Of a stretch of 64,000 bases of DNA, positions 45,584-54,643 are shown in pieces. The DNA lies in NCBI RefSeq assembly GCF_022009635.1, contig NZ_CP091716.1, positions 4,603,001 through 4,667,000 on the forward strand, read 5' to 3'. The notes under the pieces were generated by a model. It saw nothing but the letters and a program-made list of their open reading frames with translations, did no database searches and was not told the DNA's origin. The first letter of the stretch is position 1. Each line of letters opens with the position of its first letter. The position numbers and the translations under genes are program-made. The stretch comes from Variovorax paradoxus (lineage in GTDB: Bacteria > Pseudomonadota > Gammaproteobacteria > Burkholderiales > Burkholderiaceae_C).

Positions 45584-47551
45584 ATGAGGCTAGGCAGCAA
45601 AGGCTGTTGGCGAATTGGCTGGTCGATCGCAAAGCTCTGGCTGGCTCTCCTGCTGGCCATCCTGCCCTGTGCGCACGCCGACGAATCGCCGCGGAACGAA
45701 GACACCGCCGTCCACATCACGCGGGCGGAACTGCTTTCCGTGACCGGTACCGGCTATTCCCTCCCCCCTCAGCACATCGAAGCCGACACGCTGCTGAGCG
45801 ACGGCTGGAAGCCGGTCGACCTTCCGTACACCGCCGCGCGCGAGCTCGTGCCCACGGCCTCGAGCGGCATGCGGGCCATCACCGACTGGTACCGCATCGA
45901 CCTTTCCGGTCAGCCCCGCACGACGCAACAACGCGTTCTGTACCTCCCGCGCTGGAAGACCCTGGGACACATCTCGGTGTACGGCGACGGCGTGCTGCTC
46001 TACCAGTCGCACGGCAGCCCGATCCACAACGGCTACAACCACCCGCTGCTGCTGCCGCTGAACGCGACCGCGAACACGCTGTCGCCGACGTCCGTGCTGA
46101 TCCGCGTCGACCGCCTGCGCAACAGCGGAAGCGGTTTTTCGACGGTGTGGGTGGGCGACGAGCACGCCCTGGCCTGGCGCTACCAGTCGCGCCAGCTGCT
46201 GCAGGTGCAGTTGCCGTTCATGGGCAGCGCCGCGTTCCTGGCGGTGGGCGCCTTCGCGTTCGCGGTGTGGCTGGGCAAGCGGCGCGAGTCGCTCTATTTG
46301 CTGTTCTCCGCCATCTCGGGCGTGGCGTTCCTGCGGATGCTGCACTACTACGTGGGCGGCAGCTACATCCCGATTTCGGACGAATGGTTCGAATGGATGA
46401 CCGTGTCCAGCCTGCTCTGGCTGATCGTGCTCATCCACCTGTTCCTGCAGCGCCTGCACCAGCAGCCCTCGGCCTGGCTGACCCGCGTGGCGCTGGGCCT
46501 GACGCTGGCCTGCAATCTCGCGACGCTGCCGCACGTGTCGACCTCGATCGTCAGCCTGTACCTGTTCACGCCACTGCTCAACCTGGCGGTACTGCCCGTC
46601 GCGGTACTGATCTTCGCAGTGAACCTGCGCAAGGCCCTGCGGGCGCAACTGCCCGAAGGCCGGCTGGTGGCGGGCTGGACCGTGTTCGCGGTCGTGTTCA
46701 CTTCCTATGACGGGCTGCTGCAGAACAACCTGGTCAGCCCGGAGAGCGTGTACACCTCGCCCTACGCCATCATCAGCCTGTTCTTCGTCTTCTCGTTCAT
46801 CATGTTCCAGCGCTACACCGGCGCGTTCGCCGAGGTCGGGCGGCTGAACACCGAGCTGGTCCTGCGGCTGCGCGCGCGCGAAGCCGAGCTGGAGCAAAGC
46901 TACCAGCGCCTGCGCGTCATCGAGAACCAGCAGATGCTCAATGCCGAGCGGCGGCGCCTGATGCAGGACATGCACGACGGCCTGGGCTCGTCGCTGATCA
47001 GCGCCATCCGCTCGGTGGAACGCGGCACCATGAACGAGGCCGAGATTTCCAGCGTGCTCAAGAGCTGCATGGAAGACCTGAAGCTGGTGATCGACTCCAT
47101 GGAAAGCGTGGACGCCGACCTGCTGCTGCTGCTGGCGACCCTGCGTTTTCGCCTGGCGCCGCGCATCGAGAGCGCCGGCGTCGCGCTGCGCTGGGAAGTG
47201 CAGCCGGTGCCGGTGCTGGCCTGGCTGGACCCGAACAGCGCGCTGCACATCCTGCGCATCGTGCAGGAATGCGTGGCCAACGTGCTGCGCCACACCCGGG
47301 CTTCCTCCATCTGCTTCAGCACCATGACGGTGCACGACGGCGTCTGCGTGGTGATCGAGGACAACGGCGAGGGCTTCGCCGTGGACGAGGCCCTGCGCCG
47401 CAACGGCCGCGGGCTGCGCAACCAGCAGCAGCGCGCCCAGGCCATCGGCGGCGCGGTGAGCTGGGAGTCCGGCAGCGCCGGAACCCGCTTCACGCTCTGG
47501 CTGCCGCTTCACCGCGAAGCCGACGCCGCCAGGACTCTCGATCCCGCCTGA
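45584..47551 (+). CDS. Orphan sensor histidine kinase, NarL/HisKA_3 type with 7TM-type sensor
   Basis: 655 residues. N-terminal export segment, then a periplasmic beta-rich sensor (about 40-205), then about seven membrane helices (210-410; 7TMR-DISM layout). A coiled coil (VGRLNTELVLRLRAREAELE) leads to the HisKA_3 dimerisation box RRRLMQDMHDGLGSSLISAI with phospho-acceptor H464. The ATPase has ILRIVQECVANVLRHTRASS and the G1 box IEDNGEGF. Kinases of this class normally phosphorylate a LuxR-type response regulator, but none is adjacent. Signal unknown. Confidence 0.9.
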   Translation: MRLGSKGCWRIGWSIAKLWLALLLAILPCAHADESPRNEDTAVHITRAELLSVTGTGYSLPPQHIEADTLLSDGWKPVDLPYTAARELVPTASSGMRAITDWYRIDLSGQPRTTQQRVLYLPRWKTLGHISVYGDGVLLYQSHGSPIHNGYNHPLLLPLNATANTLSPTSVLIRVDRLRNSGSGFSTVWVGDEHALAWRYQSRQLLQVQLPFMGSAAFLAVGAFAFAVWLGKRRESLYLLFSAISGVAFLRMLHYYVGGSYIPISDEWFEWMTVSSLLWLIVLIHLFLQRLHQQPSAWLTRVALGLTLACNLATLPHVSTSIVSLYLFTPLLNLAVLPVAVLIFAVNLRKALRAQLPEGRLVAGWTVFAVVFTSYDGLLQNNLVSPESVYTSPYAIISLFFVFSFIMFQRYTGAFAEVGRLNTELVLRLRAREAELEQSYQRLRVIENQQMLNAERRRLMQDMHDGLGSSLISAIRSVERGTMNEAEISSVLKSCMEDLKLVIDSMESVDADLLLLLATLRFRLAPRIESAGVALRWEVQPVPVLAWLDPNSALHILRIVQECVANVLRHTRASSICFSTMTVHDGVCVVIEDNGEGFAVDEALRRNGRGLRNQQQRAQAIGGAVSWESGSAGTRFTLWLPLHREADAARTLDPA

Positions 47552-47560
47552 ACCCGGGCT

Positions 47561-49663
47561 TCAGGGCAGCACCGGATTCGCGGTCGCGTTGGCGATAGCG
47601 GCGTCGGCATCCACGCGCAGCATGAAGCGCTTGGCCACCAGGTCGTTGGCGGCGGCCGTCACGGCAGCCACGTAGCCCGCCTGGTCGGTATAGCGCTCCT
47701 GCAGCGACAGGCGCGGGTCGGTCGTGCCGGCACGCACGGCCGTCGTCTTCACGAACGGGAAGTACGCGCCGAACAGCCCCGCCTGATCGATGCGCCCCGG
47801 CTGGTTGGTGGTGTTCCAGCCGGTGTTCGTGCCCACGGGCACCGCCACGTCGAGGCTGCGGATGCCCGCGATGTCGTTGCCGTCGGCGTCGACCTGCGGC
47901 ACCAGGATCGCGTAGTCGCGCCCCAAGTAGGCCGGCGGCACCTGGGTGGCGATGCCGCTTTCGTCCTGCGGGCGGTAGTTGGGGCCCCAGTCGAGCAGCG
48001 AGTAGCCGTTCACCAGGCCCGTGTAGCTCACGCCGGGAATGGCCGGAAAGCCGACCCGTGCCGGGCGCACCAGCGTGCCGTCGGCGATCTTCGGCACCTG
48101 GTTGTCGGGCGGCGTGGTGCCCTTGACGACCCAGTCTTCCAGGTTCTGGTAGAGCGCACGAACGACCGGAACCACGCCCGCGTTGGCATTGGTCGCATAG
48201 AGCGCCCCCGCACCGGCGCCGGGCACCGACGCCAGCCCCAGCAGATGGTGCGAGCTGGCGTAGTAGTAGATGCGCGCGTTTGCAGGCTGCACCAGGTCGG
48301 TCGTGCCCCAGGCGTCGGTCAGCAGCGGCGAGCCCTGCAGCGTCCAGAACTCGGTGCCGCTGAAGCCGATGAACAGCTTGGGGCAGGTGCCGCTCGCCTC
48401 GCAGCGCGACAGGATGCCGCCGCGCCGCTGCGCCACGTCGTCCACGTAGTCCTTCGAGAGGCCGCGCGTGCCGGCCTGGCCGAAGGCCGTGTGGTCGGCG
48501 CGCACGCCGCCGCCGCCGCCGGGCACGGAGAAGCGCATGTTGATGTTGGTCTGCCGCGCAGCGATCTGCGCGAACACGCCGTCGAACACCTTCGCGCCCG
48601 CACGGTCCTCGTTGAAGCCCAGATGCACGAAGGTCTTGATGAAGTTGCCGCACTGCGAGACGCCGGAGGCAATGGTGTTCCTGATCGCCGCCGCCACCGG
48701 GTTTGCAGTACCCGCCGCGTCGGCGGTGTCGCGATGGAAGAAGCTGATCATGTCGCGCAGCGCCGCGAGCCCCAGGCCCATGACCTTCGGGTCTTTCGCG
48801 ATGTAGACCAGCTCGTACAGGTACGCCGGGTCCCACTTGTCCTTCAGGCACACGTTGGTCTCGTCGGGCGTGCCCGGGAACGGCGTGGCGGCGCCGCACT
48901 TGGCGAACTTCCAGTCGCTCGCGGGAATGAGCTGGCGCGCATCGCCCTCGTTGATGCGTCGGGTGAGCACATAGCCGGGTCTGGTGTTGTCCAGGCTGGC
49001 CGTGGCGTAGGCCTGCATCGCCGCGTTGAACGGGCCGCCCGGCAGGGGCAGCGAATCGTTCGTGGCCACAGTGGGCAGCAGCTCGGCGCGGTAGGTGCCG
49101 GTGATGCTGCTGCCGTCGGCGTTCTTGGCGACCGGCACCTTGAGCGTGAGCTTGCCCGGCCCCGCGGGCACGTCGCCCTGCCATGCGGCCGTGAGGAACA
49201 CATAGCCGCGCGAGGCGAAGTACGGGTCGAGGTTGACGATGTTGCCGCGGTTCGGTGCGTCGTAGCGCAGCACGCCGCTGGCCTTGCTCATGTCCTTGGG
49301 CTTGAAGAGCACGAAGTCGGAGGTGTACTCGACCTTGCCGTTGGCGTTCAGCGGCGCGAGCGACAGGTCCTGGATGATGGCGTTGCGCGCGTCCTTGGGG
49401 TCGACCTCGCCGGTGAAGGTGCCGGTGATCTTCTCGTAGGCACCCGCGCTGCCGAAGGTGCCGGGCACGTCCTCCGTCGCGGTGATGGCGAGCTTGTACC
49501 TGGGCGCGGCGGCGGAGGCGGCCGGCGTGCTCGGGGTGGCGGGCGTGGCGGTGATGGGCAAAGGCAGCAGCAAGCCGCCGCCTCCCCCGCCGCTTCCGCC
49601 GCATGCAGTCAGAAAAAGGGCGGCCGAAGCCACCGTGGCAGCCTTGAGGCTCCAGCGTTTCAT
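47561..49663 (-). CDS. Secreted lipoprotein of the alpha/beta hydrolase domain family (Abhydrolase_10-like)
   Basis: 700 residues from the ATG at 49661-49663. Lipoprotein signal ends in LFLTACGGSGGGGGG (Cys about residue 21), so it is membrane-anchored. The body resembles a large alpha/beta hydrolase family found in Burkholderiales: RYDAPNRGNIVNLDPYFASR, GYVFLTAAWQGDVPAG and NFIKTFVHLGFNEDRAGAKV, with LFIGFSGTEFWTLQGSPLLT further on. The catalytic Ser is not assigned with certainty. It lies 62 bases after the Bug gene in the AtuA-like operon and may hydrolyse its substrate at the cell surface. Confidence 0.78.
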   Translation of the reverse strand: MKRWSLKAATVASAALFLTACGGSGGGGGGLLLPLPITATPATPSTPAASAAAPRYKLAITATEDVPGTFGSAGAYEKITGTFTGEVDPKDARNAIIQDLSLAPLNANGKVEYTSDFVLFKPKDMSKASGVLRYDAPNRGNIVNLDPYFASRGYVFLTAAWQGDVPAGPGKLTLKVPVAKNADGSSITGTYRAELLPTVATNDSLPLPGGPFNAAMQAYATASLDNTRPGYVLTRRINEGDARQLIPASDWKFAKCGAATPFPGTPDETNVCLKDKWDPAYLYELVYIAKDPKVMGLGLAALRDMISFFHRDTADAAGTANPVAAAIRNTIASGVSQCGNFIKTFVHLGFNEDRAGAKVFDGVFAQIAARQTNINMRFSVPGGGGGVRADHTAFGQAGTRGLSKDYVDDVAQRRGGILSRCEASGTCPKLFIGFSGTEFWTLQGSPLLTDAWGTTDLVQPANARIYYYASSHHLLGLASVPGAGAGALYATNANAGVVPVVRALYQNLEDWVVKGTTPPDNQVPKIADGTLVRPARVGFPAIPGVSYTGLVNGYSLLDWGPNYRPQDESGIATQVPPAYLGRDYAILVPQVDADGNDIAGIRSLDVAVPVGTNTGWNTTNQPGRIDQAGLFGAYFPFVKTTAVRAGTTDPRLSLQERYTDQAGYVAAVTAAANDLVAKRFMLRVDADAAIANATANPVLP

Positions 49664-49725
49664 GGTTTGTCTCCTGTTGTGTGTCTTGTTTTGTCGCGGC
49701 GCCGATCCCCGCTACGGCGGGGGAA

Positions 49726-50691
49726 CTACTCGGCCTCGATGCCGGCGGCCTTCACGATGCGGCCCCACTTCTGCGACTCGGCCGCCTGGAACTTCGCCAG
49801 GTCCTCGGGCGTGGTGGTGAACACCTCGGTGCCGGTGGGTTCGTAGAACGCGGTCTTCGCCGCCTCGCTCTTCGCAGCCTTCACCAGCAGCTCATTGAGC
49901 CGCTTGACCACGGCCGGCGGCGTCTTGGCGGGCGCATAAGCGGCGAACCAGTAGCCCATTTCGTAGCCCTTCACGCCGGCTTCGGAAATGGTGGGCACGT
50001 CGGGCGCGAGCGGCGAGCGCGCCGAGCTGGAGAAGCCCAGCGCGCGCAGCTTGCCGGCCTTGACCTGCGGCAGGCCGGTGGCGGTGTCGGTGATCATCAT
50101 GTTGATCTGCCCGCCCAGCAGGTCGGTCACGGCGAGCGTGTTGCTCTTGTAGGGCACGTGCAGCAGCTTGATGTCTGCCATCTGCTGCAGCAGCTCGCCG
50201 GCCATGCGGCTGGACGAGCTGCCGCTGCCGAAGCTGTACTTGCCCGGCTCCTTCTTGGCGAGCGCGATGAACTCGGCCACGTTCTTGGCCGGGAACGACG
50301 GGTTCACCACCATGATCTGCCCGCCCTTGCCCAACGCGGCGACCGGCGAGAAGTCTTTCACCGGGTCGTAAGGCAACTTCTTGAACAGGTGCTCGTTGGC
50401 TGCATGCGTGGTGTTGGTGGTGATCAGCACCGTGTAGCCGTCGGCGGGTGCCTTGGCCACGTTCTGCGAGGCGATGAAGCCGCTGGCGCCGGCCTTGTTG
50501 TCGATGATGACGGCCTGCTTGGTCTCGGTCGCGATCTGGTTGCCCAGCGCGCGCGCGATCTGGTCGGTGGCCGTGCCGGCCGCGAAGGGCACGACGAAGG
50601 TGATGGCCTTCTCTGGAAAGGCCTGCGCATGGCCCAGCAGCGGCGCGAGCGCCAGCGCGGTGGTCAGCACGGTCAGGGGAAATCGTTTCAC
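49726..50691 (-). CDS. Bug family tripartite tricarboxylate solute-binding protein (1 of 3)
   Basis: 321 residues from the GTG at 50689-50691 with GGAGAC ahead. Signal peptide through ALAPLLGHAQAF, then the TctC/Bug Venus flytrap: AITFVVPFAAGTATDQIARA, VIIDNKAGASGFIASQNVAK, HVPYKSNTLAVTDLLGGQIN and SEAGVKGYEMGYWFA. Binds an organic acid in the periplasm. No TctA/TctB membrane genes are in the window. Co-directional with the AtuA-like pair, so the ligand may be that pathway's substrate. Confidence 0.92.
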   Translation of the reverse strand: MKRFPLTVLTTALALAPLLGHAQAFPEKAITFVVPFAAGTATDQIARALGNQIATETKQAVIIDNKAGASGFIASQNVAKAPADGYTVLITTNTTHAANEHLFKKLPYDPVKDFSPVAALGKGGQIMVVNPSFPAKNVAEFIALAKKEPGKYSFGSGSSSSRMAGELLQQMADIKLLHVPYKSNTLAVTDLLGGQINMMITDTATGLPQVKAGKLRALGFSSSARSPLAPDVPTISEAGVKGYEMGYWFAAYAPAKTPPAVVKRLNELLVKAAKSEAAKTAFYEPTGTEVFTTTPEDLAKFQAAESQKWGRIVKAAGIEAE

Positions 50692-50740
50692 TTTTTGTCT
50701 CCGGATTGAATGGGCAAGGGGAAAAAATCGAAAGCCGCCG

Positions 50741-51109
50741 CTACGGCCCGGCCAGCAAAGGCACGAGCGAGCGAGGCACGCGAACGGGCATGTCGAGCAG
50801 CAGGAAGGACAGCGCTTTGCCGTGCGCATCGAGGTTCAGTGCATCGTTCACGCCGCCGTCGAGCACGGCGTCGAGCACGAAGTTCATCGCATGCAGCTTC
50901 GGCAGCAGAAAGCGCTGTACCTGCGACGGCGCGCGGTGGCGGAACTGCTCGGCCACGCGCTCGGGGGTGAGCTGTTCGGCCAGCAGCGGATACAGCCCGG
51001 CATGCCAGGCGATGACGCTGATGTTGGAGCGGTCGCCCTTGTCGCCGGTGCGGCCGTGGGCCGCGCGGTAGAGGGGCACGTCGATGGTGTCTTCCAGAAT
51101 CTCGTTCAT
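50741..51109 (-). CDS. AtuA-associated small subunit (C-terminal domain of split AtuA/DUF1446)
   Basis: 122 residues from ATG 51107-51109, which overlaps the stop of the large AtuA-like gene (ATGA). Contains YRAAHGRTGDKGDRSNISVI, a hallmark of the C-terminal ferredoxin-like domain that in some species is fused to AtuA. LDGGVNDALNLDAHGKALS and LLLDMPVRVP complete it. With the upstream gene it reconstitutes one two-subunit enzyme. Confidence 0.88.
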   Translation of the reverse strand: MNEILEDTIDVPLYRAAHGRTGDKGDRSNISVIAWHAGLYPLLAEQLTPERVAEQFRHRAPSQVQRFLLPKLHAMNFVLDAVLDGGVNDALNLDAHGKALSFLLLDMPVRVPRSLVPLLAGP

Positions 51110-52500
51110 GCGAGTTCCTCCTGGGTCAGCAGCGTGAAACGCACCGGCACCGCCTCGCGCGACAGCAGGCACGACAGCGTGTTGAGCCTCGGCGTGAGCG
51201 CGGTGCGCACGCCACCACCGCCGGCCGGGCCACAGGTGTAGAGCGCCATCACCTCTCGGCCCAGCCGCTCGGCCTGGGCGCGGTCGGCATGGGTGGCCGC
51301 GACGCGCAGGCGCACATCGCGCAGGCCGCTGTCTGGCGTGTCGGCCAGTGCGCGGCCGGCGTCGTCGCCGAGGATGCTCAGCGCGCCGATCAGGTCGACG
51401 CGCAGCGCCAGGCCGTCCAGCCGCTTCTTCAACACATCGGTCGCGAGCCGCGCGCGTGCCTCGGCACGCGGGCCCGCGTAAGAGATTTCGCCCTCGGCCA
51501 GCCAGCCGCCTTCATGGCAGACGTTGACCTTGTAGTTGCCCGGCCGCGCATGCCCGCGCACGCCGCGCAGCTCGACGCGGTCGGAACCCGGCAGCGCTCG
51601 CACCTCGGCATCGGAAATGTCGGCCACCACGTCGGGCGTCAGGTAGGCGGCGGGATCGTGCACTTCGTAGAGCAGTTGCTCCTTCACCGTGGCTTCAGTC
51701 ACGAGGCCGCCCGTGCCGTCGGCCTTGCCGATGACGCAGCCGCCGTCGGCGTCGATCTCCGCGATGGGAAAGCCGACCGACTCGAGCCCCGGCACGTCCT
51801 TGTAGCCGGGGTCGGCAAAGTAGCCGCCGCAGACCTGCGCGCCGCATTCGAGCAGATGGCCGGCCATGGTGGCGCGGCCCAGCCTGTCCCAGTCGTCGGC
51901 GCGCCATCCGAAGTGCGACATGGCCGGCCCCACGGTCAGCGACGGGTCGGCCACGCGCCCGCACACCACGATCTGCGCGCCCGCGTCGAGCGCGGCGGCA
52001 ATCGGCTCGGCGCCGATGTAGGCGTTGGCGCTGACCACGCTCAGACCTTCCATCCGCGCGCCGAGCGCTTCGCCCAGCACCGCGCGGTGTTCGGCGCCAG
52101 AGAGGTCGTCGCCCTCCACCACCGCGATGCGCGGCGCGCTGGCGCCCAGTTCGCGCGCCATGCGGGCGATGTGCCTGGCGGCCGCGCGCGGGTTGGCCGC
52201 GCCGAAGTTGCTCACGATGCGGATTCCGTGCGCCAGGCAGCGCGCCAGCACAGGCCGCAGCATGTCGTCGAGCAGCGGTTCGTAGCCGGCATCGGGGTTG
52301 GTACGGCGGCGCAGTTGCGCCAGGGCCAGGGTGCGCTCGGCCAGCGTTTCGAAGATGAGGAACGCGCGCCGCCCCGCGGGGCCTTGCGCGAGACGCGCGA
52401 TCAGCGTGTCGACCACGGGGCCGGCGGCGTCGGTGCGGTCGCCCGAGAAGCCGGCCGCGCATCCGATCAACAGCGTGGGCGTTGCAGCAGTGGAAGTCAT
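51106..52500 (-). CDS. AtuA-like acyclic terpene utilisation family protein (DUF1446), large part
   Basis: 464 residues from the ATG at 52498-52500. Family motifs: LLIGCAAGFSGDRTDAAGPV at the start, RIVSNFGAANPRAAARHIAR, VVCGRVADPSLTVGPAMSHF, GAQVCGGYFADPGYKDVPGL and CGPAGGGGVRTALTPRLNTL at the end. AtuA belongs to the citronellol/geraniol pathway of pseudomonads, but the exact reaction of the family is not established. Here it is a separate subunit from the small gene and is divergent from a LysR gene. No other Atu/Liu genes are in the window, so the substrate may differ. Confidence 0.88.
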   Translation of the reverse strand: MTSTAATPTLLIGCAAGFSGDRTDAAGPVVDTLIARLAQGPAGRRAFLIFETLAERTLALAQLRRRTNPDAGYEPLLDDMLRPVLARCLAHGIRIVSNFGAANPRAAARHIARMARELGASAPRIAVVEGDDLSGAEHRAVLGEALGARMEGLSVVSANAYIGAEPIAAALDAGAQIVVCGRVADPSLTVGPAMSHFGWRADDWDRLGRATMAGHLLECGAQVCGGYFADPGYKDVPGLESVGFPIAEIDADGGCVIGKADGTGGLVTEATVKEQLLYEVHDPAAYLTPDVVADISDAEVRALPGSDRVELRGVRGHARPGNYKVNVCHEGGWLAEGEISYAGPRAEARARLATDVLKKRLDGLALRVDLIGALSILGDDAGRALADTPDSGLRDVRLRVAATHADRAQAERLGREVMALYTCGPAGGGGVRTALTPRLNTLSCLLSREAVPVRFTLLTQEELA

Positions 52501-52540
52501 CGAGCCGCACTGTAGGCAGCCACCCATCATCCGTAAAATC

Positions 52541-52569
52541 GAAAATACGGATCGATTGATCCGCTTTTC
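52541..52569. promoter_or_regulatory. LysR-type palindrome between AtuA-like operon and lysR
   Basis: CGGATC-gatt-GATCCG (52548-52563) is a perfect 6-base-arm dyad. It extends outward to GAAAA (52541-52545) and TTTTC (52565-52569). It sits in the 99-base divergent spacer and contains ATC-gatt-GAT, compatible with a T-N11-A-type LysR target. Probable operator. Confidence 0.55.
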
Positions 52570-52599
52570 AAATAATCGGCCAGACACCGAAACAGAGAC

Positions 52600-53517
52600 A
52601 TGAGAAAGACGCCAGACCTCTCCACGCGGCAACTGCGCGCCTTTCTCGCGTTGGCGGAGCACCGCAACTTCACGCGCGCGGCGCAGACCAGCCACCTGTC
52701 GCAGCCGGCCTTCAGCGCCTTGATTCGCACGCTCGAAGACGCCGTCGGCACACGCCTGTTCGACCGCGACACGCGCAGCGTGCAACTCACGCCAGAGGGC
52801 CTGTTGTTCGAAGGCTCGGCGCGCCGGCTGCTCGACGACATGGGCAATGCGATGGTCGACCTGGCCGACCATGTGGAGCGCCGCAAGGGCCGCGTGCGCG
52901 TGGCCGCCCTGCCATCGCTCGCGGCCGGCTGGCTGCCCGCGGTGTTCGCGGAATTCATGCAGGCCTGGCCCGGCATCCGCGTCGACCTGGACGACGCGCT
53001 GTCAGATGCCTGCATTGCGCTGGTGCGCGCCGGCCAGGCCGACTTCGCGCTCGCCGCCTCGGGCGCGGAGGCCGCGGCGGGCAGCGACCTGCGCGCGCGC
53101 AAGCTGTGCAGCGACCGCTTTCACCTGGTGTGCCGCGCCGACCATCCGCTGGCGCGCGAACCGCGCCTCACGGTGAAGAAGATCGCGCCCTACCCCTTCA
53201 TCCAGATGGCGCGCAACAGCAGCGTGCGGCAGGCGCTCGACGCCGCGCTGCATCCGCAGCGGCTGAACGCGGTGTTCGAGGTGGAGCACCTGGCCACCGT
53301 CATGGGGCTGGTCGAGGCGGGCCTGGGCATCAGCGTGGTGCCGGCGCTCACGCTGTTCCACTTCCAGCGCGAGACGCTGGTGACGCGAGCGCTGCCGCTG
53401 CCCGCGCTGACCCGCACGCTGTATCTGGTGCAACGGCGCGAAGGCAGCCTGTCGGTCGCGGCGCAGACGCTGTACGACCTGATCGTCGCTCGGCTCGGCT
53501 CCCTGCGGCTGGATTGA
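52600..53517 (+). CDS. LysR family regulator, divergent from the AtuA-like operon
   Basis: 305 residues. N-terminal HTH (FLALAEHRNFTRAAQTSHLS, then QPAFSALIRTLEDAVGTRLF) and effector domain (RVRVAALPSLAAGWLPAVFA; VEAGLGISVVPALTLFHFQR). It faces the AtuA-AtuA small-Bug-lipoprotein operon across a spacer with a clear palindrome, so it is the probable regulator. 141 bases after it, in the same direction, starts the Bug/lactonase/porin set; the gap holds ATATC/GATAT at about 53561-53585 and nothing stronger. Confidence 0.92.
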   Translation: MRKTPDLSTRQLRAFLALAEHRNFTRAAQTSHLSQPAFSALIRTLEDAVGTRLFDRDTRSVQLTPEGLLFEGSARRLLDDMGNAMVDLADHVERRKGRVRVAALPSLAAGWLPAVFAEFMQAWPGIRVDLDDALSDACIALVRAGQADFALAASGAEAAAGSDLRARKLCSDRFHLVCRADHPLAREPRLTVKKIAPYPFIQMARNSSVRQALDAALHPQRLNAVFEVEHLATVMGLVEAGLGISVVPALTLFHFQRETLVTRALPLPALTRTLYLVQRREGSLSVAAQTLYDLIVARLGSLRLD

Positions 53518-53658
53518 GGCGAATGCGCCGGCACCGCGCGCCCGGCCATGCCGAAAAGCTATATCTCCCAGTGCGAACACGATATTGCTGCAAGCCGACT
53601 CCTCGGCAATAGTGAGGCGCAGCGGTGAGAGAGGCCGCGCCCACACAAAAGGAGACCC

Positions 53659-54636
53659 ATGAGAGATTCCCGTCGCGGCTTCGTCGGCCTGATGCTGACC
53701 CTGGCTGCCGGCGCCGGCGCGCCGTATGCGCTGGCCGCCCCCCTGTCTTCCCGGCCGATCCGACTGGTGGTGCCCTTCGGTGCCGGCGGCGTGGCCGACC
53801 TTGTCGCGCGCAGCGTGGCGCAGAAGATGTCCGAGTCGATGGGCCAGAGCATCGTGATCGACAACAAGCCCGGCGCGGGCGGCGTAGTGGCTTCCGACAC
53901 CGTGGCCAAGGCCGCGCCGGACGGCCACACCCTGCTGCTCATGTCCAACGGCAACGCGGTGAGCGCGGGCCTGTTCAAGTCGCTGCCCTACGACACGGTG
54001 AAAGACTTCGCGCCGGTCTCCACGCTCGGCTACTTCGACATGGCGGTGCTCGCGCAGGGCAACGGCAAGTTCAAGACCTTCGCGGACCTGGTGGCCTATG
54101 CCAAGGCCAATCCAGGCCGGCTGAACATCGGCACCATCAACGTCGGCAGCACGCAGAACCTGGCGGGCGAACTGCTCAAGACATCGCTGGGCATCGACGC
54201 GCAGGTCGTGCCCTTCAACGGCACGCCGGCCGTGACCACGGCGCTGCGCGGCGGCCAGGTCGACGTGGCGGTGGAAATACTTTCGCCAGTGCTGTCGCAG
54301 ATCGAGGCGAAGGCGCTGCGCGCGCTGGCCGTGATGGGCGACAAGCGCGCCCCCAGCCTGCCCGACGTGCCGACCGTGGCCGAGAGCGGCACGCCGGGCT
54401 TCCAGGTCGCGTCGTGGAATGCGCTGGCCGCGCCCGCCGGCACGCCGCCCGACGTCATCGCCCGCCTGAACCGCGAAGCGCGCGCCGCCCTGGACTCCTC
54501 CGAAGTGAAGAAGCGCCTGCAGGCCCTGAGCGTGGAGCCGCGCGGCAGCACACCGCAGGAGCAGGCTCGCCTGCTCGACAGCGAGATCCAGCGCTGGTCT
54601 GTCGTGATCCAGCGCGCCGGCATTCCCAAGCAATGA
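53659..54636 (+). CDS. Bug family solute-binding protein (2 of 3), with lactonase and porin
   Basis: 325 residues from ATG 53659 after AAAGGAGA. Signal peptide through GAPYALAAPL, then the Bug fold: PIRLVVPFGAGGVADLVARS, VIDNKPGAGGVVASDTVAKA, VVPFNGTPAVTTALRGGQVD and PTVAESGTPGFQVASWNA. First gene of a set with a LigI-like hydrolase (7 bases on) and a porin, so it probably delivers a dicarboxylate or lactone to that enzyme's pathway. No TctA/TctB nearby. Confidence 0.92.
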   Translation: MRDSRRGFVGLMLTLAAGAGAPYALAAPLSSRPIRLVVPFGAGGVADLVARSVAQKMSESMGQSIVIDNKPGAGGVVASDTVAKAAPDGHTLLLMSNGNAVSAGLFKSLPYDTVKDFAPVSTLGYFDMAVLAQGNGKFKTFADLVAYAKANPGRLNIGTINVGSTQNLAGELLKTSLGIDAQVVPFNGTPAVTTALRGGQVDVAVEILSPVLSQIEAKALRALAVMGDKRAPSLPDVPTVAESGTPGFQVASWNALAAPAGTPPDVIARLNREARAALDSSEVKKRLQALSVEPRGSTPQEQARLLDSEIQRWSVVIQRAGIPKQ

Positions 54637-54643
54637 GCAAGCA

